Shown: one piece after another, positions 1 through 7,771 of the stretch | Position numbering within the stretch: the first letter of the stretch is position 1 | Layout of the letters: every line of letters starts with the position of its first letter | DNA from: Bryobacteraceae bacterium | GTDB taxonomy: Bacteria > Acidobacteriota > Terriglobia > Bryobacterales > Bryobacteraceae | Assembly (NCBI GenBank): GCA_030039005.1 | Contig: JASHQT010000372.1 | Span: 1 to 11,012, forward strand | Direction of reading: 5' to 3' | Length of the DNA stretch: 11,012 nucleotides | Notes under the pieces: generated by a model | The model's input: only the letters and a program-made list of their open reading frames with translations | Database searches by the model: none | Told to the model about the DNA's origin: nothing | Position numbers and translations under genes: made by a program

Positions 1-326
1 GAGGAGGCGATGGCTTGCAGCCAGCCTTCGCGGGCGAGGAGTTCGGTCCAATGGCGGACGCCGGGAAGGGGATCCAGGCCGCCTTCGCGCATCAGCCGGC
101 GATAAAGAGCTTCCTTTTCGCGGCCAATTTCATCGATTTGGGCGGGCGTGGCGCCGGGGATGAATTGCGGAATGATGGCGTCGTTGCGGAGGCCGAAGGT
201 GGCGAGGAACTGGGGGTGGGTGAGGGGGACGCCATGGGCAGCCATGGTGTTGCGCCAGGCGAGCCAATGGTATTGCTCGGAATCGATGAGGGTGCCGTCG
301 AGGTCCCAGAGGACGGATTTAGTCAT
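1..326 (-). CDS. HAD-superfamily hydrolase, beta-phosphoglucomutase-like (partial; C-terminus beyond the window)
   Basis: Reading the minus strand from the ATG at 326-324 gives 108 codons open to the window edge. The protein begins MTKSVLWDLDGTLIDSE. DLDGTLID (residues 8-15) is HAD motif I: Asp8 would be the phosphorylated nucleophile and Asp10 the general acid/base. An alpha-helical stretch follows (about residues 17-85) with Trp/His-rich YHWLAWRNTMAAHG and then LPGVRHWTELLAREGW, matching the C1-type cap of subfamily IA enzymes such as beta-phosphoglucomutases and small sugar-phosphate phosphatases. Motifs II-IV lie outside the window, so the substrate cannot be named. No strong Shine-Dalgarno precedes the ATG, but the motif starts at residue 8, so the start is plausible. 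The gene points away from the receptor genes. The family call is secure; the exact function is unknown. Confidence 0.88.
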   Translation of the reverse strand, partial: MTKSVLWDLDGTLIDSEQYHWLAWRNTMAAHGVPLTHPQFLATFGLRNDAIIPQFIPGATPAQIDEIGREKEALYRRLMREGGLDPLPGVRHWTELLAREGWLQAIAS

Positions 327-544
327 GTTTATCTAGTTCGGCGGGGTCCGGAATATGGGGTGAGGGAGGATGTGCGGGGTGCGGCGATTTTTTTTCGCGC
401 AACGGGCGAAGTTGCGGCGACGGGTAGGGGACTGAGGCGCGCGGGCAAAAAGAGGCATTCGAGTTCAGGATATCGCGGCGACGGCGTGAAGGAGAGGAAT
501 GGCGCCAGCACGCTGCACGGCTGAGGCTGCGAGAGCCGTTATAG
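327..544. other. Non-coding stretch upstream of the HAD gene; no convincing gene
   Basis: This is the 5' side of the minus-strand HAD gene. Open frames exist on both strands but translate to low-complexity Arg/Pro/Ser-rich peptides without recognisable motifs, as expected for chance frames in GC-rich DNA. No clear promoter hexamers or hairpin terminator were found by eye. Confidence 0.4.
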
Positions 545-712
545 CTAAACGGCCACCTGGTAGAGATCGGCAGCCTCCATCCCGGTACCCGAGGAATCGA
601 GCGAGAGCACGGTGACCCGAGGCCCGGGCTTGAGGCGCCGCTAGAGCGTTTTATTGAAATGCGCCGCGCATTGCGCGCGCTCCACGACTTCGACGGAGGC
701 GATGCCGAGGGG
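545..712 (-). pseudogene. Possible decayed C-terminal coding fragment of unknown family
   Basis: One minus-strand frame reads with protein-like composition on both sides of an in-frame TAG (641-643). Upstream of it is PLGIASVEVVERAQCAAHFN; downstream is RLKPGPRVTVLSLDSSGTG followed by MEAADLYQVAV and a TAG stop at 547-545. A further in-frame TGA lies at 715-713. One extra C near 710 would extend the reading into HCDPLGIAS, so a frameshift there is also possible. There is no start codon or ribosome binding site. I do not recognise the family. The smooth hydrophobic/charged pattern and the same frame on both sides of the TAG suggest a degraded gene end rather than chance, but this is an inference from a short stretch. 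Confidence 0.35.
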
Positions 713-1033
713 TCACAGTGCGGAAGGCTGGGGGTTGGGAATTCAGCCCAGCGACTGGTCGCACCTGGTCAATCTCCTTTTGTTTGTTAGCCGCCATACG
801 AAAAACTGGTCTTTCGTTATCCCGGTTACCCTCCCCATGGGTGCGTGAGTGGTATGGATTACTCTTTACTCGTAGCTAGCCCACATTCAACATAAAGTCG
901 TATCACAGGCAATGATTAGTACTATCATCGTCTAGTCAGCGTCAATGCGAGAGTGATATGTTTGCAACAATTGGCCGGTTGGTCCTGGCCACTTTGGTTA
1001 GTCAGTAGTTCTCTTAGTCGAGGGAGTGTGAAC
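713..1033 (+). promoter_or_regulatory. Leader region of the first Oar-like receptor, with small dyads and no clear promoter
   Basis: This stretch is AT-richer than its surroundings and contains no supported gene. It should hold the promoter of the receptor starting at 1034. Visible structure: an inverted repeat ACGAAA (798-803) with TTTCGT (812-817); a near-palindrome ATGATTAGTACTATCAT (912-928); and TGGCC (972-976) with GGCCA (987-991). TACTAT at 920-925 could serve as a -10 element but has no convincing -35. No sigma-70 pair can be assigned with confidence. Confidence 0.35.
1021..1026 (+). promoter_or_regulatory. Ribosome binding site (AGGGAG) that decides the receptor start
   Basis: AGGGAG ends 7 bases before the ATG at 1034. 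This favours that ATG over an in-frame GTG at 953, which would add 27 residues in front of a normal signal peptide. Confidence 0.75.
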
Positions 1034-4000
1034 ATGAGAAGTTTCAGGAACCATGCTGTTCTCGCGGCTGTCTTCGGTTTCCTTTCCGCGATCGCAATTC
1101 CTAATCATTCATTCGCGCAAGTGGCAGGCACGGCGTCCATTTCCGGGCGCGTGACGGACCCTTCGGGAGCCGCGGTTCCCAACGCGATGGTTACCATCCA
1201 AAATACAGCCACCACAGCCACGCAAGCGGTCAGCACGGACGTTCAGGGGCGTTATGCGATCCCTGACCTTCCGATCGGTCCCTATCAACTGACGGTGGCG
1301 AAAACCGGATTTCAAAGTTCGGTCCGAAGCGGCATTACGCTCACGGTGGGCGCGGCGCCCGTGGTGGACGTTCAATTAGCCGTCGGCCAAGCCACCCAAA
1401 CGGTGAACGTTTCAGCCGCCGCGGAGCAGGTGGAAACTACGAGCGACGCCGTCTCCTCGGTGGTGAATCAGACCCAGATGCGGCAACTGCCGCTCAATGG
1501 CCGCAATTACGAGCAACTGATTCTGCTGGCGCCGGGCGTTTCCACTTATCCGGCGGGCGGATCGAGCGCGCTCACGTCGGTGGCCAACGCATATTCGATT
1601 TCGGGTACGCGGCCGGAAGGCTACGCCAACCTGCTGGACGGCGAAGACGTGCTGAACTGGTGGCAGCGCAACGCCGGTGGCGATGTGACCGGAACCTCGC
1701 TCGGGATCGAGGCGATTGCCGAGTTTCAGACGTTGACGAACACGTACGGCGCCCAGTACGCCGGCAACGGCGCCGCCATCAACGCGGTGACGAAGTCCGG
1801 CACCAACGAATTTCATGGATCGGCCTACGAGTTCTTCCGCAACAACGATCTGGATTCTCGCGGCTTCTTCGACGGCAATTCACCGCCGCCGTTCCATCGG
1901 AACCAATACGGCGCCAGCCTGGGCGGACCCATCAAAAAGAACAAAGTATTCTTCTTCATCAATTGGGAGTCGATCGAACAGATTCTCGATTCGACGAACC
2001 CGACTTTCGTTCCCAGCGCCGCGTATCATCAGGGCATTGTCTACAACCAGAGCAGCAGTGGAGCCTACACGCCGTCGACAGTTGCGGTTAACCCCGCATC
2101 GGCGGCCATGCTGGCGCTCTATCCGCTTCCCACCGCGACTACCAGCAATCCGAACGTCGGATTGATCAACGAAATTGGCACGCAGGCGTCGCCGGAAACC
2201 TTCGGCATCGGCCGCGTCGATTGGAACATCTCAGACAAAGACTCGATGTTCGTGCGCTACGAGGCGGATTTCGGCAATCGCACCACGTATGGCGGCCCGG
2301 ACTCTCTCGATCTCTGGCCGACGTACGACCAGACACACAACCAGTTCTTCACGGTGGGCGAGCGGCATATCTTCTCGCCCAACATGATCAGCCAGTTCAC
2401 GGCTTCTTTCTCGCGGCCCGTGACCGGCGAGGTACAGCCGACCGAGCACTCGGCCCTGCAGTTGTTCACCCCGGCGCGCGAAGACGCCTACATCGATTTG
2501 CCGGACGCCATCGCGCCGCTCGGTGCGGCCTTCATCAATCCGTTCGAGTATCTCCAGAACAAGTTCACCAACAGCGAGAACATGGATTGGATTCACGGGA
2601 GCCATGACATCAAATTCGGCCTGTGGGAACGCCGGGAAGATGACAATCCGTACGCCTATACGTTTTGGAATGGATTTTACGTGTTCACCACTCCGCAGAA
2701 CTTCCTGGAAGGCAATCCCGTTATCTTCGAAGGAGCGCCGAACGGCGGCACAGACGCGAACCGCTACGAGCGCTCGATTTCACTGGAGCCCTACATCCAG
2801 GACGATTGGAAGGTCAATAACCGCCTGACCATCAACCTGGGGTTCCGCTACGAGTGGGAATCCAACCCGACCGAGAAAAATAACAACTTCTACAACGTGG
2901 TTGGGCCGCCCTTCGGCGACAGCTACGTGAATGTTCCCCATGCCTTTGTGACCAACCCGTCTAATCACAACTTCGATCCGCGCGTGGGACTGGCGTGGGA
3001 CGTGTTCGGGGACCACAAGACTTCGCTACGCGCCGGTTTCGGAATTTATCACGATGTGTACCAGACTTACACCTTTTCGTCGGCTTACACCTCCAATCCG
3101 CCCTTCCTTACGGAGCTGCAAATCTTCCCCGGCACCGATCCGTGTTGGCCGGCGCCGCCTCTCAACGGTGTTTGCAGTTCCAGTGTTCTCGGAGGCGGGT
3201 TAAGCCAGACCAATGGCACTTATTACGGCACCAATACCACGCCGTATACGATGGAATGGAACCTGAATATCCAGCGGGAGCTGTTTAAGAACACGCTGCT
3301 GACGGTTGGGTATGTGGGCTCGCGTGGTGTTCATCTTCTCGCGTTCCACGACTTCAATCCACCGACGCCGACCGTCACCAACGGAGTGATGTCTTTTGCG
3401 GCGTACAATCCGGCCATCGGGATCTATGTGCAGAACCCGCGGCTGGATCCCGACTTCGGCTCTCTGGACATGACCGACCCCACCAGCAGTTCCAACTACA
3501 ACGCGCTGGAAGTGAGTGTGGAGCACAAATTGTCGGCGAATTTCGTGATGCAGTTCTCCTACACGTGGTCGCACTGCCTGGATTACGCCTACACCTACGC
3601 GGGCTTGGGCTTCAACAACTCGAGTTCGGCGGTCACGAATCCGTATGACTATAACTCGGATTATGGCAACTGCAGCTTTGACCTGCGGCAGAACATCAAC
3701 GCCAGCGTCGTCTACATGCTGCCTTTCCACGGCAGCCGTTGGGTGGAAGGATGGCAGATTAACGGAATCCAGACCTGGCACACCGGTGTCCCCTTCGCGC
3801 TGAGTGAAGGCGATCAAGCGGATTTGGGCAACAGCTTCGACAGCGAGCGTCCGAATGAGATCGCGGGCTGCAACGTGTATGCCAACCAGAGCCCGAACCA
3901 ATGGTACAACACGGCATGCTTCTATCCGTCCGTCTACGGAACAATGGGAGACGAGGGACGCAATAACCTGGTTGGCCCCGGCATGGTGGAGACCGATATC

Positions 4001-4243
4001 GGGATCGTGAAGAACACCCGTATTAACGAGCGCTTCACTTTGGAATTCCGCGGCGAGGTGTTCAACATCTTCAACCACCCCAACTTCGCGGTTCCGAATC
4101 TGGCGGCTTTCAACGCGGGCGCCTATCCGACTTATCAGGCCACGCTGAGCTCGACCGCGGGACAAATTACCTCTCTGGTGGGAAGCGGTGGGATCAACTC
4201 CGTGGCTCGCCAGACGCAGTTCAGTTTGAAGCTGATTTTTTAA
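1034..4243 (+). CDS. Oar-like TonB-dependent receptor with N-terminal carboxypeptidase-regulatory-like domain (paralogue 1)
   Basis: The gene encodes 1069 residues, the usual size for acidobacterial Oar-like receptors. Residues 1-28 form a signal peptide (hydrophobic core VLAAVFGFLSAIAI, likely cleavage after SFA). Residues about 34-117 are a carboxypeptidase-regulatory-like Ig-type domain (SISGRVTDPSGAAVPNA, GRYAIPDLPIGPYQLTV). A plug domain follows from about 134 (VVNQTQMRQLPLNGRNYEQL, EGYANLLDGED), then an outer-membrane beta-barrel. The protein ends in QTQFSLKLIF, with the C-terminal aromatic residue expected of proteins inserted by the BAM complex. TVNVSA (about 123-128) loosely resembles a TonB box, but none is certain. 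The predicted role is TonB/ExbBD-powered uptake or surface binding of an unknown ligand; no SusD-like partner or enzyme lies beside it. The next gene is a paralogue 174 bases downstream. A loop carries a cysteine pair, CWPAPPLNGVC (3143-3175), that its sister lacks. Confidence 0.93.
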   Translation: MRSFRNHAVLAAVFGFLSAIAIPNHSFAQVAGTASISGRVTDPSGAAVPNAMVTIQNTATTATQAVSTDVQGRYAIPDLPIGPYQLTVAKTGFQSSVRSGITLTVGAAPVVDVQLAVGQATQTVNVSAAAEQVETTSDAVSSVVNQTQMRQLPLNGRNYEQLILLAPGVSTYPAGGSSALTSVANAYSISGTRPEGYANLLDGEDVLNWWQRNAGGDVTGTSLGIEAIAEFQTLTNTYGAQYAGNGAAINAVTKSGTNEFHGSAYEFFRNNDLDSRGFFDGNSPPPFHRNQYGASLGGPIKKNKVFFFINWESIEQILDSTNPTFVPSAAYHQGIVYNQSSSGAYTPSTVAVNPASAAMLALYPLPTATTSNPNVGLINEIGTQASPETFGIGRVDWNISDKDSMFVRYEADFGNRTTYGGPDSLDLWPTYDQTHNQFFTVGERHIFSPNMISQFTASFSRPVTGEVQPTEHSALQLFTPAREDAYIDLPDAIAPLGAAFINPFEYLQNKFTNSENMDWIHGSHDIKFGLWERREDDNPYAYTFWNGFYVFTTPQNFLEGNPVIFEGAPNGGTDANRYERSISLEPYIQDDWKVNNRLTINLGFRYEWESNPTEKNNNFYNVVGPPFGDSYVNVPHAFVTNPSNHNFDPRVGLAWDVFGDHKTSLRAGFGIYHDVYQTYTFSSAYTSNPPFLTELQIFPGTDPCWPAPPLNGVCSSSVLGGGLSQTNGTYYGTNTTPYTMEWNLNIQRELFKNTLLTVGYVGSRGVHLLAFHDFNPPTPTVTNGVMSFAAYNPAIGIYVQNPRLDPDFGSLDMTDPTSSSNYNALEVSVEHKLSANFVMQFSYTWSHCLDYAYTYAGLGFNNSSSAVTNPYDYNSDYGNCSFDLRQNINASVVYMLPFHGSRWVEGWQINGIQTWHTGVPFALSEGDQADLGNSFDSERPNEIAGCNVYANQSPNQWYNTACFYPSVYGTMGDEGRNNLVGPGMVETDIGIVKNTRINERFTLEFRGEVFNIFNHPNFAVPNLAAFNAGAYPTYQATLSSTAGQITSLVGSGGINSVARQTQFSLKLIF

Positions 4244-4247
4244 ACCG

Positions 4248-4265
4248 ATCGGCCTGAGTGCCGAT
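4248..4265 (+). terminator. Weak hairpin directly after the first receptor gene
   Basis: ATCGGC (4248-4253) pairs with GCCGAT (4260-4265) around a six-base loop, five bases past the stop codon, and is followed by the T-rich TTGATCGATTCTT. It may be a weak terminator or an RNA 3'-end stabiliser. The following sequence holds a direct repeat TTGATCGA (4266-4273 and 4277-4284). Confidence 0.35.
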
Positions 4266-4289
4266 TTGATCGATTCTTGATCGAAAACA

Positions 4290-4330
4290 GGGGCATCCAC
4301 TGCTGCATGCATCAGCAGTGCTGATGCCCC
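4290..4330 (+). terminator. Long two-part hairpin between the two receptor genes
   Basis: GGGGCATC (4290-4297) pairs with GATGCCCC (4323-4330). Inside, ACTGCTG (4299-4305) pairs with CAGCAGT (4313-4319) around loop CATGCAT. The two stems are separated by a small asymmetric internal loop. The downstream sequence TTATCATCTTT is only moderately T-rich, so this may be a terminator, an attenuating element or an RNA stabiliser. It sits 47 bases after the stop of the first receptor and suggests the second is not simply co-transcribed. Confidence 0.55.
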
Positions 4331-4404
4331 TTATCATCTTTCGATAAATCGTAACAACACGTTTCCTCCGGTGATATCTTGCTAGGCAACTGGTTGGTCT
4401 AAAA

Positions 4405-4410
4405 AAGGAG
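4405..4410 (+). promoter_or_regulatory. Ribosome binding site (AAGGAG) of the second receptor
   Basis: AAGGAG lies 7 bases before the ATG at 4418, within AAAAAAGGAG. It is a near-consensus site with the same spacing as in the first receptor, and it supports that start. Confidence 0.8.
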
Positions 4411-4417
4411 TCTCGCA

Positions 4418-7400
4418 ATGAGGAACCGTGCAGTTCTGCTTTCGTGTGTCTTGAGTTTTGTCTTTGCCGCCGCACCGGGGAGGCTTTTCGGCCAGGCGGC
4501 CACAGCGTCGATTTCAGGGCGCGTCACCGATGCGTCTAACGCCGCGGTTCCGAACGCAACCGTAACCATTAAGAACACCGCCACATCGGCCACCCAAACC
4601 GCAAGCACCGATGAACAGGGACGCTACGCGTTGCTGGACCTGCCTATCGGCACCTACGACCTGACCATATCCAAGACCGGTTTCCAGAACGTGGCTCGCA
4701 GCGGCCTGCAGCTTACCGTAGGCGCCGCCCCGGTACTGGATTTTCAGATGATGGTCGGCCAGGCGAGTGAAACGGTGAGCGTGAGCGCCGAAGCGGCCCA
4801 GGTGGAGACGACCACCGCCGCAGTGTCGTCATTGGTCAACCAGACGCAAATGCGCGAACTGCCTCTGAATGGCCGCGACTGGGAACAGTTGATTCTGCTC
4901 GCGCCCGGCGTACTGAGTTATCCGCAAGGCGGATCGAGCGCGCTGACTTCGGTGGCCAATGCTTACTCCATCGCGGGCACGCGTCCGGAAGGCTACGCCA
5001 ATATGCTGGATGGCGAAGACATGCTTAACTGGTGGCAGCGCAACGCTGGCGGCGATGTGACCGGGACCACGCTCGGTATCGACGCCATTGCGGAATTTCA
5101 GACGCTGACCGGCACTTACAGCGCGGAGTACGCGGGCAACGGCGGCGCCATCGTCGGCGTGACGAAATCGGGCACCAACGAATTTCACGGCTCCATCTAT
5201 GAGTTCCTGCGCAACAGTGCCCTCGACTCGCGCGGCTTCTTCGACCCTGGCCCTGGCGCGCCCCCGTTCCGTAGAAACCAGTTCGGCGGCACCATTGGCG
5301 GCCCGATCAAGAAGAATAAGATCTTTTTCTTCGCCAACTATGAGGGGATCAGGCAGTTGCTGGAAACGACCTCGGTGAATTACGTGCCGGAACCGGATTT
5401 TGTCTCCCTCAACTGCGTAGCACCGAAGTGCACCCCGAACCCGGCTTCTCTGGCGATGCTGGCCCTGTACCCGCAGCCCAATGGAGGAGTGTTCAATGCC
5501 GCGGAAGGAGTCGGCATCTATAACTTCGTAGGTCCGCAGACCACCCCTGAAGATTTCGGTGTCGCGCGCATCGATTGGAATATCTCCGACAAGGACGCGT
5601 ACTTCGCGCGCTATGAGGCCGATTTCGGCACACGCACCACCAATTCCGGCCTTGGCCTCTGGCCTCTGGATGACACCACCCATAACCAGTTCTTCACCAT
5701 GGGTGAACGGCATGTCTTTTCGCCCTCGCTGATCAACCAGTTCACTGCGTCTTTCTCGCGGCCCTGGACGTCGGAAGTGCAGCCGGCGGAACATGCGGCG
5801 CTGCAGATTTTTACTCCCGCCCGGGAGGACGCTTACGTCGGGGTTCCGAACCTTACCGCGCTGGGGGCATCTTTTGTCAATCCCTTCCGTTATCTGCAGA
5901 ACAAGTTCACTGAGAAGGACGACTTGACCTGGGTCAAGGGCTCCCACACCATAAAAATCGGGGGCATGTTCCAGCGGCAGCAGCTCGATCCTTACGTCCA
6001 GGTCTTCTGGAACGGGTTCTATATATTCACCGGCGGCGATGAAAGCTTCCTGGCAGGGCAGCCATTCCTGTTCGAAGGCGCGCCGAACGGTGGAACCAAC
6101 AGCTATCGGTCCGAGCGTTACGACGTGGTCCAGCCTTACGTCCAGGATGACTGGAAAGTTTCGAGGAATTTGACCATCAATATCGGCCTCCGCTACGATT
6201 GGGAAACCAATCCCATCGAGGTCCACGGCCTTTTCTCTAACGTGGTGGGGCCGCCCTTCCAACCTAATTTCGTGAGCGTCCCGCACGCGTACGCCAACAA
6301 TCCCTCCAACCGGAACTGGGATCCGCGCGTCGGCTTGGCGTGGGATGTCTTCGGCGATCACAAGACTTCGGTGCGCGCCGGCTTCGGAATTTTCCACGAT
6401 CCTTACACGACTTACACCTTCTCGTCCGCCTATGTGTCGAGCCCGCCGTACGACACGCAGATCCAGATCTTCCCCCAAGGCTGGCCCTACCCCTTCGTCG
6501 GCGGCGGGATACCGTCCTATAGTCAGACCACGGGAACGTATTACGGAACCAACACCACTCCGTATTCGCTGGAGTACACGCTGAGCATCCAGCGTGAATT
6601 GCCCGGGCACAATTTGTTTACGGTGGGCTATCAAGGGACGCGCGGCGTTCACCTACTCGCTTTCGACGATTTCAACGCGCCCGAGGCCACGGTCATCAAT
6701 GGTGTGGACTACTTGGCGACCCAAAATGGGCAGCCTTGCCCCCTCGGCGCCCCCACCTCGGGCCCCGGGGCAACCTGCTTCCAGAATGCGCGGCCCGTTC
6801 CCGCCTTGGGCTCCCAAGACATGACCGCGCCTTTCAGCTACTCTTCTTACAACGCCCTGCAAGTCGGGCTGACGCACAGGGCGTCCGCGAATCTGGTGTA
6901 CCAGTTTTCTTACACCTACTCACACTGCATCGACAGCGCGTACACGTATGGCGGCCTGGGCTTCAACAATACGTCGTCCGCCATCACCAATCCGTACGAC
7001 TTTAATGCGGACAAAGGCAATTGCAGCTTCGATCTGCGCCACAATATCTCCTTCAACGCCGTTTACATGTTCCCCTTCAAGGGCAACCGCTTCAAGGAAG
7101 GCTGGCAGTTGAGCGGAGTGACATCCTGGCACACGGGCGTGGATTTCTCCTTGGGCGAAGGCGACCAGATGGACACCGGGAACACCTTCGACAACGAGCG
7201 CCCGAACTACGTACCCAATGCACCCGGGTGCAATGGCAATCTGTACACGGGCAACGTAAACGAGTGGGTGAATCTGAACTGCTTCACGGCCTCAACGTAT
7301 GGCTCGGCCGGAGATCTTGGGAGGAACGTGCTGCGAGGGCCGGGGTATGCGGAGACCGATATCGGCTTAACCAAGAACACCAGAATCACCGAACGGGTGA

Positions 7401-7642
7401 GCCTCACCTTCAAGGCCGAGCTCTTCAACATCTTCAACCATCCCAACCTGTCGGTTCCGGGCGGAACGATCATCAACCCGGGCAGTAACTGTGGCCCCTC
7501 CGTTTACTACAACAACGGCAGCACGCCCGCCGCCCAAGCTTGCTTCGCCCCGGCGGGCGCTTCGATCACCTCGATGGTAGGAAGCGGCGGCCTGCCCGAT
7601 GTAGCCCGGCAGACGCAGTTCAGCCTGAAGCTGATTTTCTGA
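4418..7642 (+). CDS. Oar-like TonB-dependent receptor with N-terminal carboxypeptidase-regulatory-like domain (paralogue 2)
   Basis: The gene encodes 1074 residues and is a tandem paralogue of the preceding gene. Residues 1-25 form a signal peptide (LLSCVLSFVFAAAP, likely cleavage after LFG). Residues about 30-113 are the carboxypeptidase-regulatory-like domain (SISGRVTDASNAAVPNA, GRYALLDLPIGTYDLTI). The plug follows (LVNQTQMRELPLNGRDWEQL, EGYANMLDGEDMLNWWQRN), then the beta-barrel ending QTQFSLKLIF, identical to its neighbour. Long blocks are nearly identical between the two proteins, while codons differ at many synonymous sites, so the duplication is not recent. Cysteine-bounded insertions in predicted loops set this copy apart: NCVAPKC (5414-5431), a pair at 6737-6778, and a pair at 7490-7543 close to the C-terminus. 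It probably sits in the outer membrane and takes up or binds a ligand related to, but distinct from, that of the first copy. The substrate cannot be told from sequence. Confidence 0.93.
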   Translation: MRNRAVLLSCVLSFVFAAAPGRLFGQAATASISGRVTDASNAAVPNATVTIKNTATSATQTASTDEQGRYALLDLPIGTYDLTISKTGFQNVARSGLQLTVGAAPVLDFQMMVGQASETVSVSAEAAQVETTTAAVSSLVNQTQMRELPLNGRDWEQLILLAPGVLSYPQGGSSALTSVANAYSIAGTRPEGYANMLDGEDMLNWWQRNAGGDVTGTTLGIDAIAEFQTLTGTYSAEYAGNGGAIVGVTKSGTNEFHGSIYEFLRNSALDSRGFFDPGPGAPPFRRNQFGGTIGGPIKKNKIFFFANYEGIRQLLETTSVNYVPEPDFVSLNCVAPKCTPNPASLAMLALYPQPNGGVFNAAEGVGIYNFVGPQTTPEDFGVARIDWNISDKDAYFARYEADFGTRTTNSGLGLWPLDDTTHNQFFTMGERHVFSPSLINQFTASFSRPWTSEVQPAEHAALQIFTPAREDAYVGVPNLTALGASFVNPFRYLQNKFTEKDDLTWVKGSHTIKIGGMFQRQQLDPYVQVFWNGFYIFTGGDESFLAGQPFLFEGAPNGGTNSYRSERYDVVQPYVQDDWKVSRNLTINIGLRYDWETNPIEVHGLFSNVVGPPFQPNFVSVPHAYANNPSNRNWDPRVGLAWDVFGDHKTSVRAGFGIFHDPYTTYTFSSAYVSSPPYDTQIQIFPQGWPYPFVGGGIPSYSQTTGTYYGTNTTPYSLEYTLSIQRELPGHNLFTVGYQGTRGVHLLAFDDFNAPEATVINGVDYLATQNGQPCPLGAPTSGPGATCFQNARPVPALGSQDMTAPFSYSSYNALQVGLTHRASANLVYQFSYTYSHCIDSAYTYGGLGFNNTSSAITNPYDFNADKGNCSFDLRHNISFNAVYMFPFKGNRFKEGWQLSGVTSWHTGVDFSLGEGDQMDTGNTFDNERPNYVPNAPGCNGNLYTGNVNEWVNLNCFTASTYGSAGDLGRNVLRGPGYAETDIGLTKNTRITERVSLTFKAELFNIFNHPNLSVPGGTIINPGSNCGPSVYYNNGSTPAAQACFAPAGASITSMVGSGGLPDVARQTQFSLKLIF

Positions 7643-7663
7643 TCGATTTTCAGGTGAAAACGC

Positions 7664-7698
7664 AAGGCTCAGGGATAAAATACCCTGAGCCTTTTCTT
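7664..7698 (+). terminator. Rho-independent terminator after the second receptor
   Basis: AAGGCTCAGGG (7664-7674) and CCCTGAGCCTT (7683-7693) form a perfect 11-bp stem around loop ATAAAATA. The T-tract TTTTCTT (7692-7698) follows, overlapping the last stem bases. It begins 21 bases past the stop codon and is the clearest terminator in the window. Confidence 0.92.
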
Positions 7699-7771
7699 GT
7701 AAAGGTGACCGCAGTTTCGCGTGAATTTTCGGTGGGGCCGGTAGCGCTCGAAACCGGCTGTCAGGTGCGCC

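Noticed and set aside
329..511. Small minus-strand frame of 60 codons upstream of the HAD gene
   Set aside because: Its composition is Pro/Ser/Arg-rich low complexity, with no ribosome binding site or motif.
15..524. Plus-strand frame of 169 codons at the left edge
   Set aside because: It lies opposite the HAD hydrolase with its DLDGTLID motif and has no recognisable domain itself.
953..1033. Upstream GTG start for the first receptor
   Set aside because: It would place 27 residues before a complete signal peptide and has no ribosome binding site. The ATG at 1034 has AGGGAG at good spacing.
4829..6652. Open frame of 607 codons antisense to the second receptor
   Set aside because: It is Arg/Val/Gly-rich with no domain motif, and lies entirely opposite a clear receptor gene. 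Long antisense frames are expected from the codon bias of GC-rich genes. The 370-codon antisense frame at 3200-4312 was rejected for the same reason.
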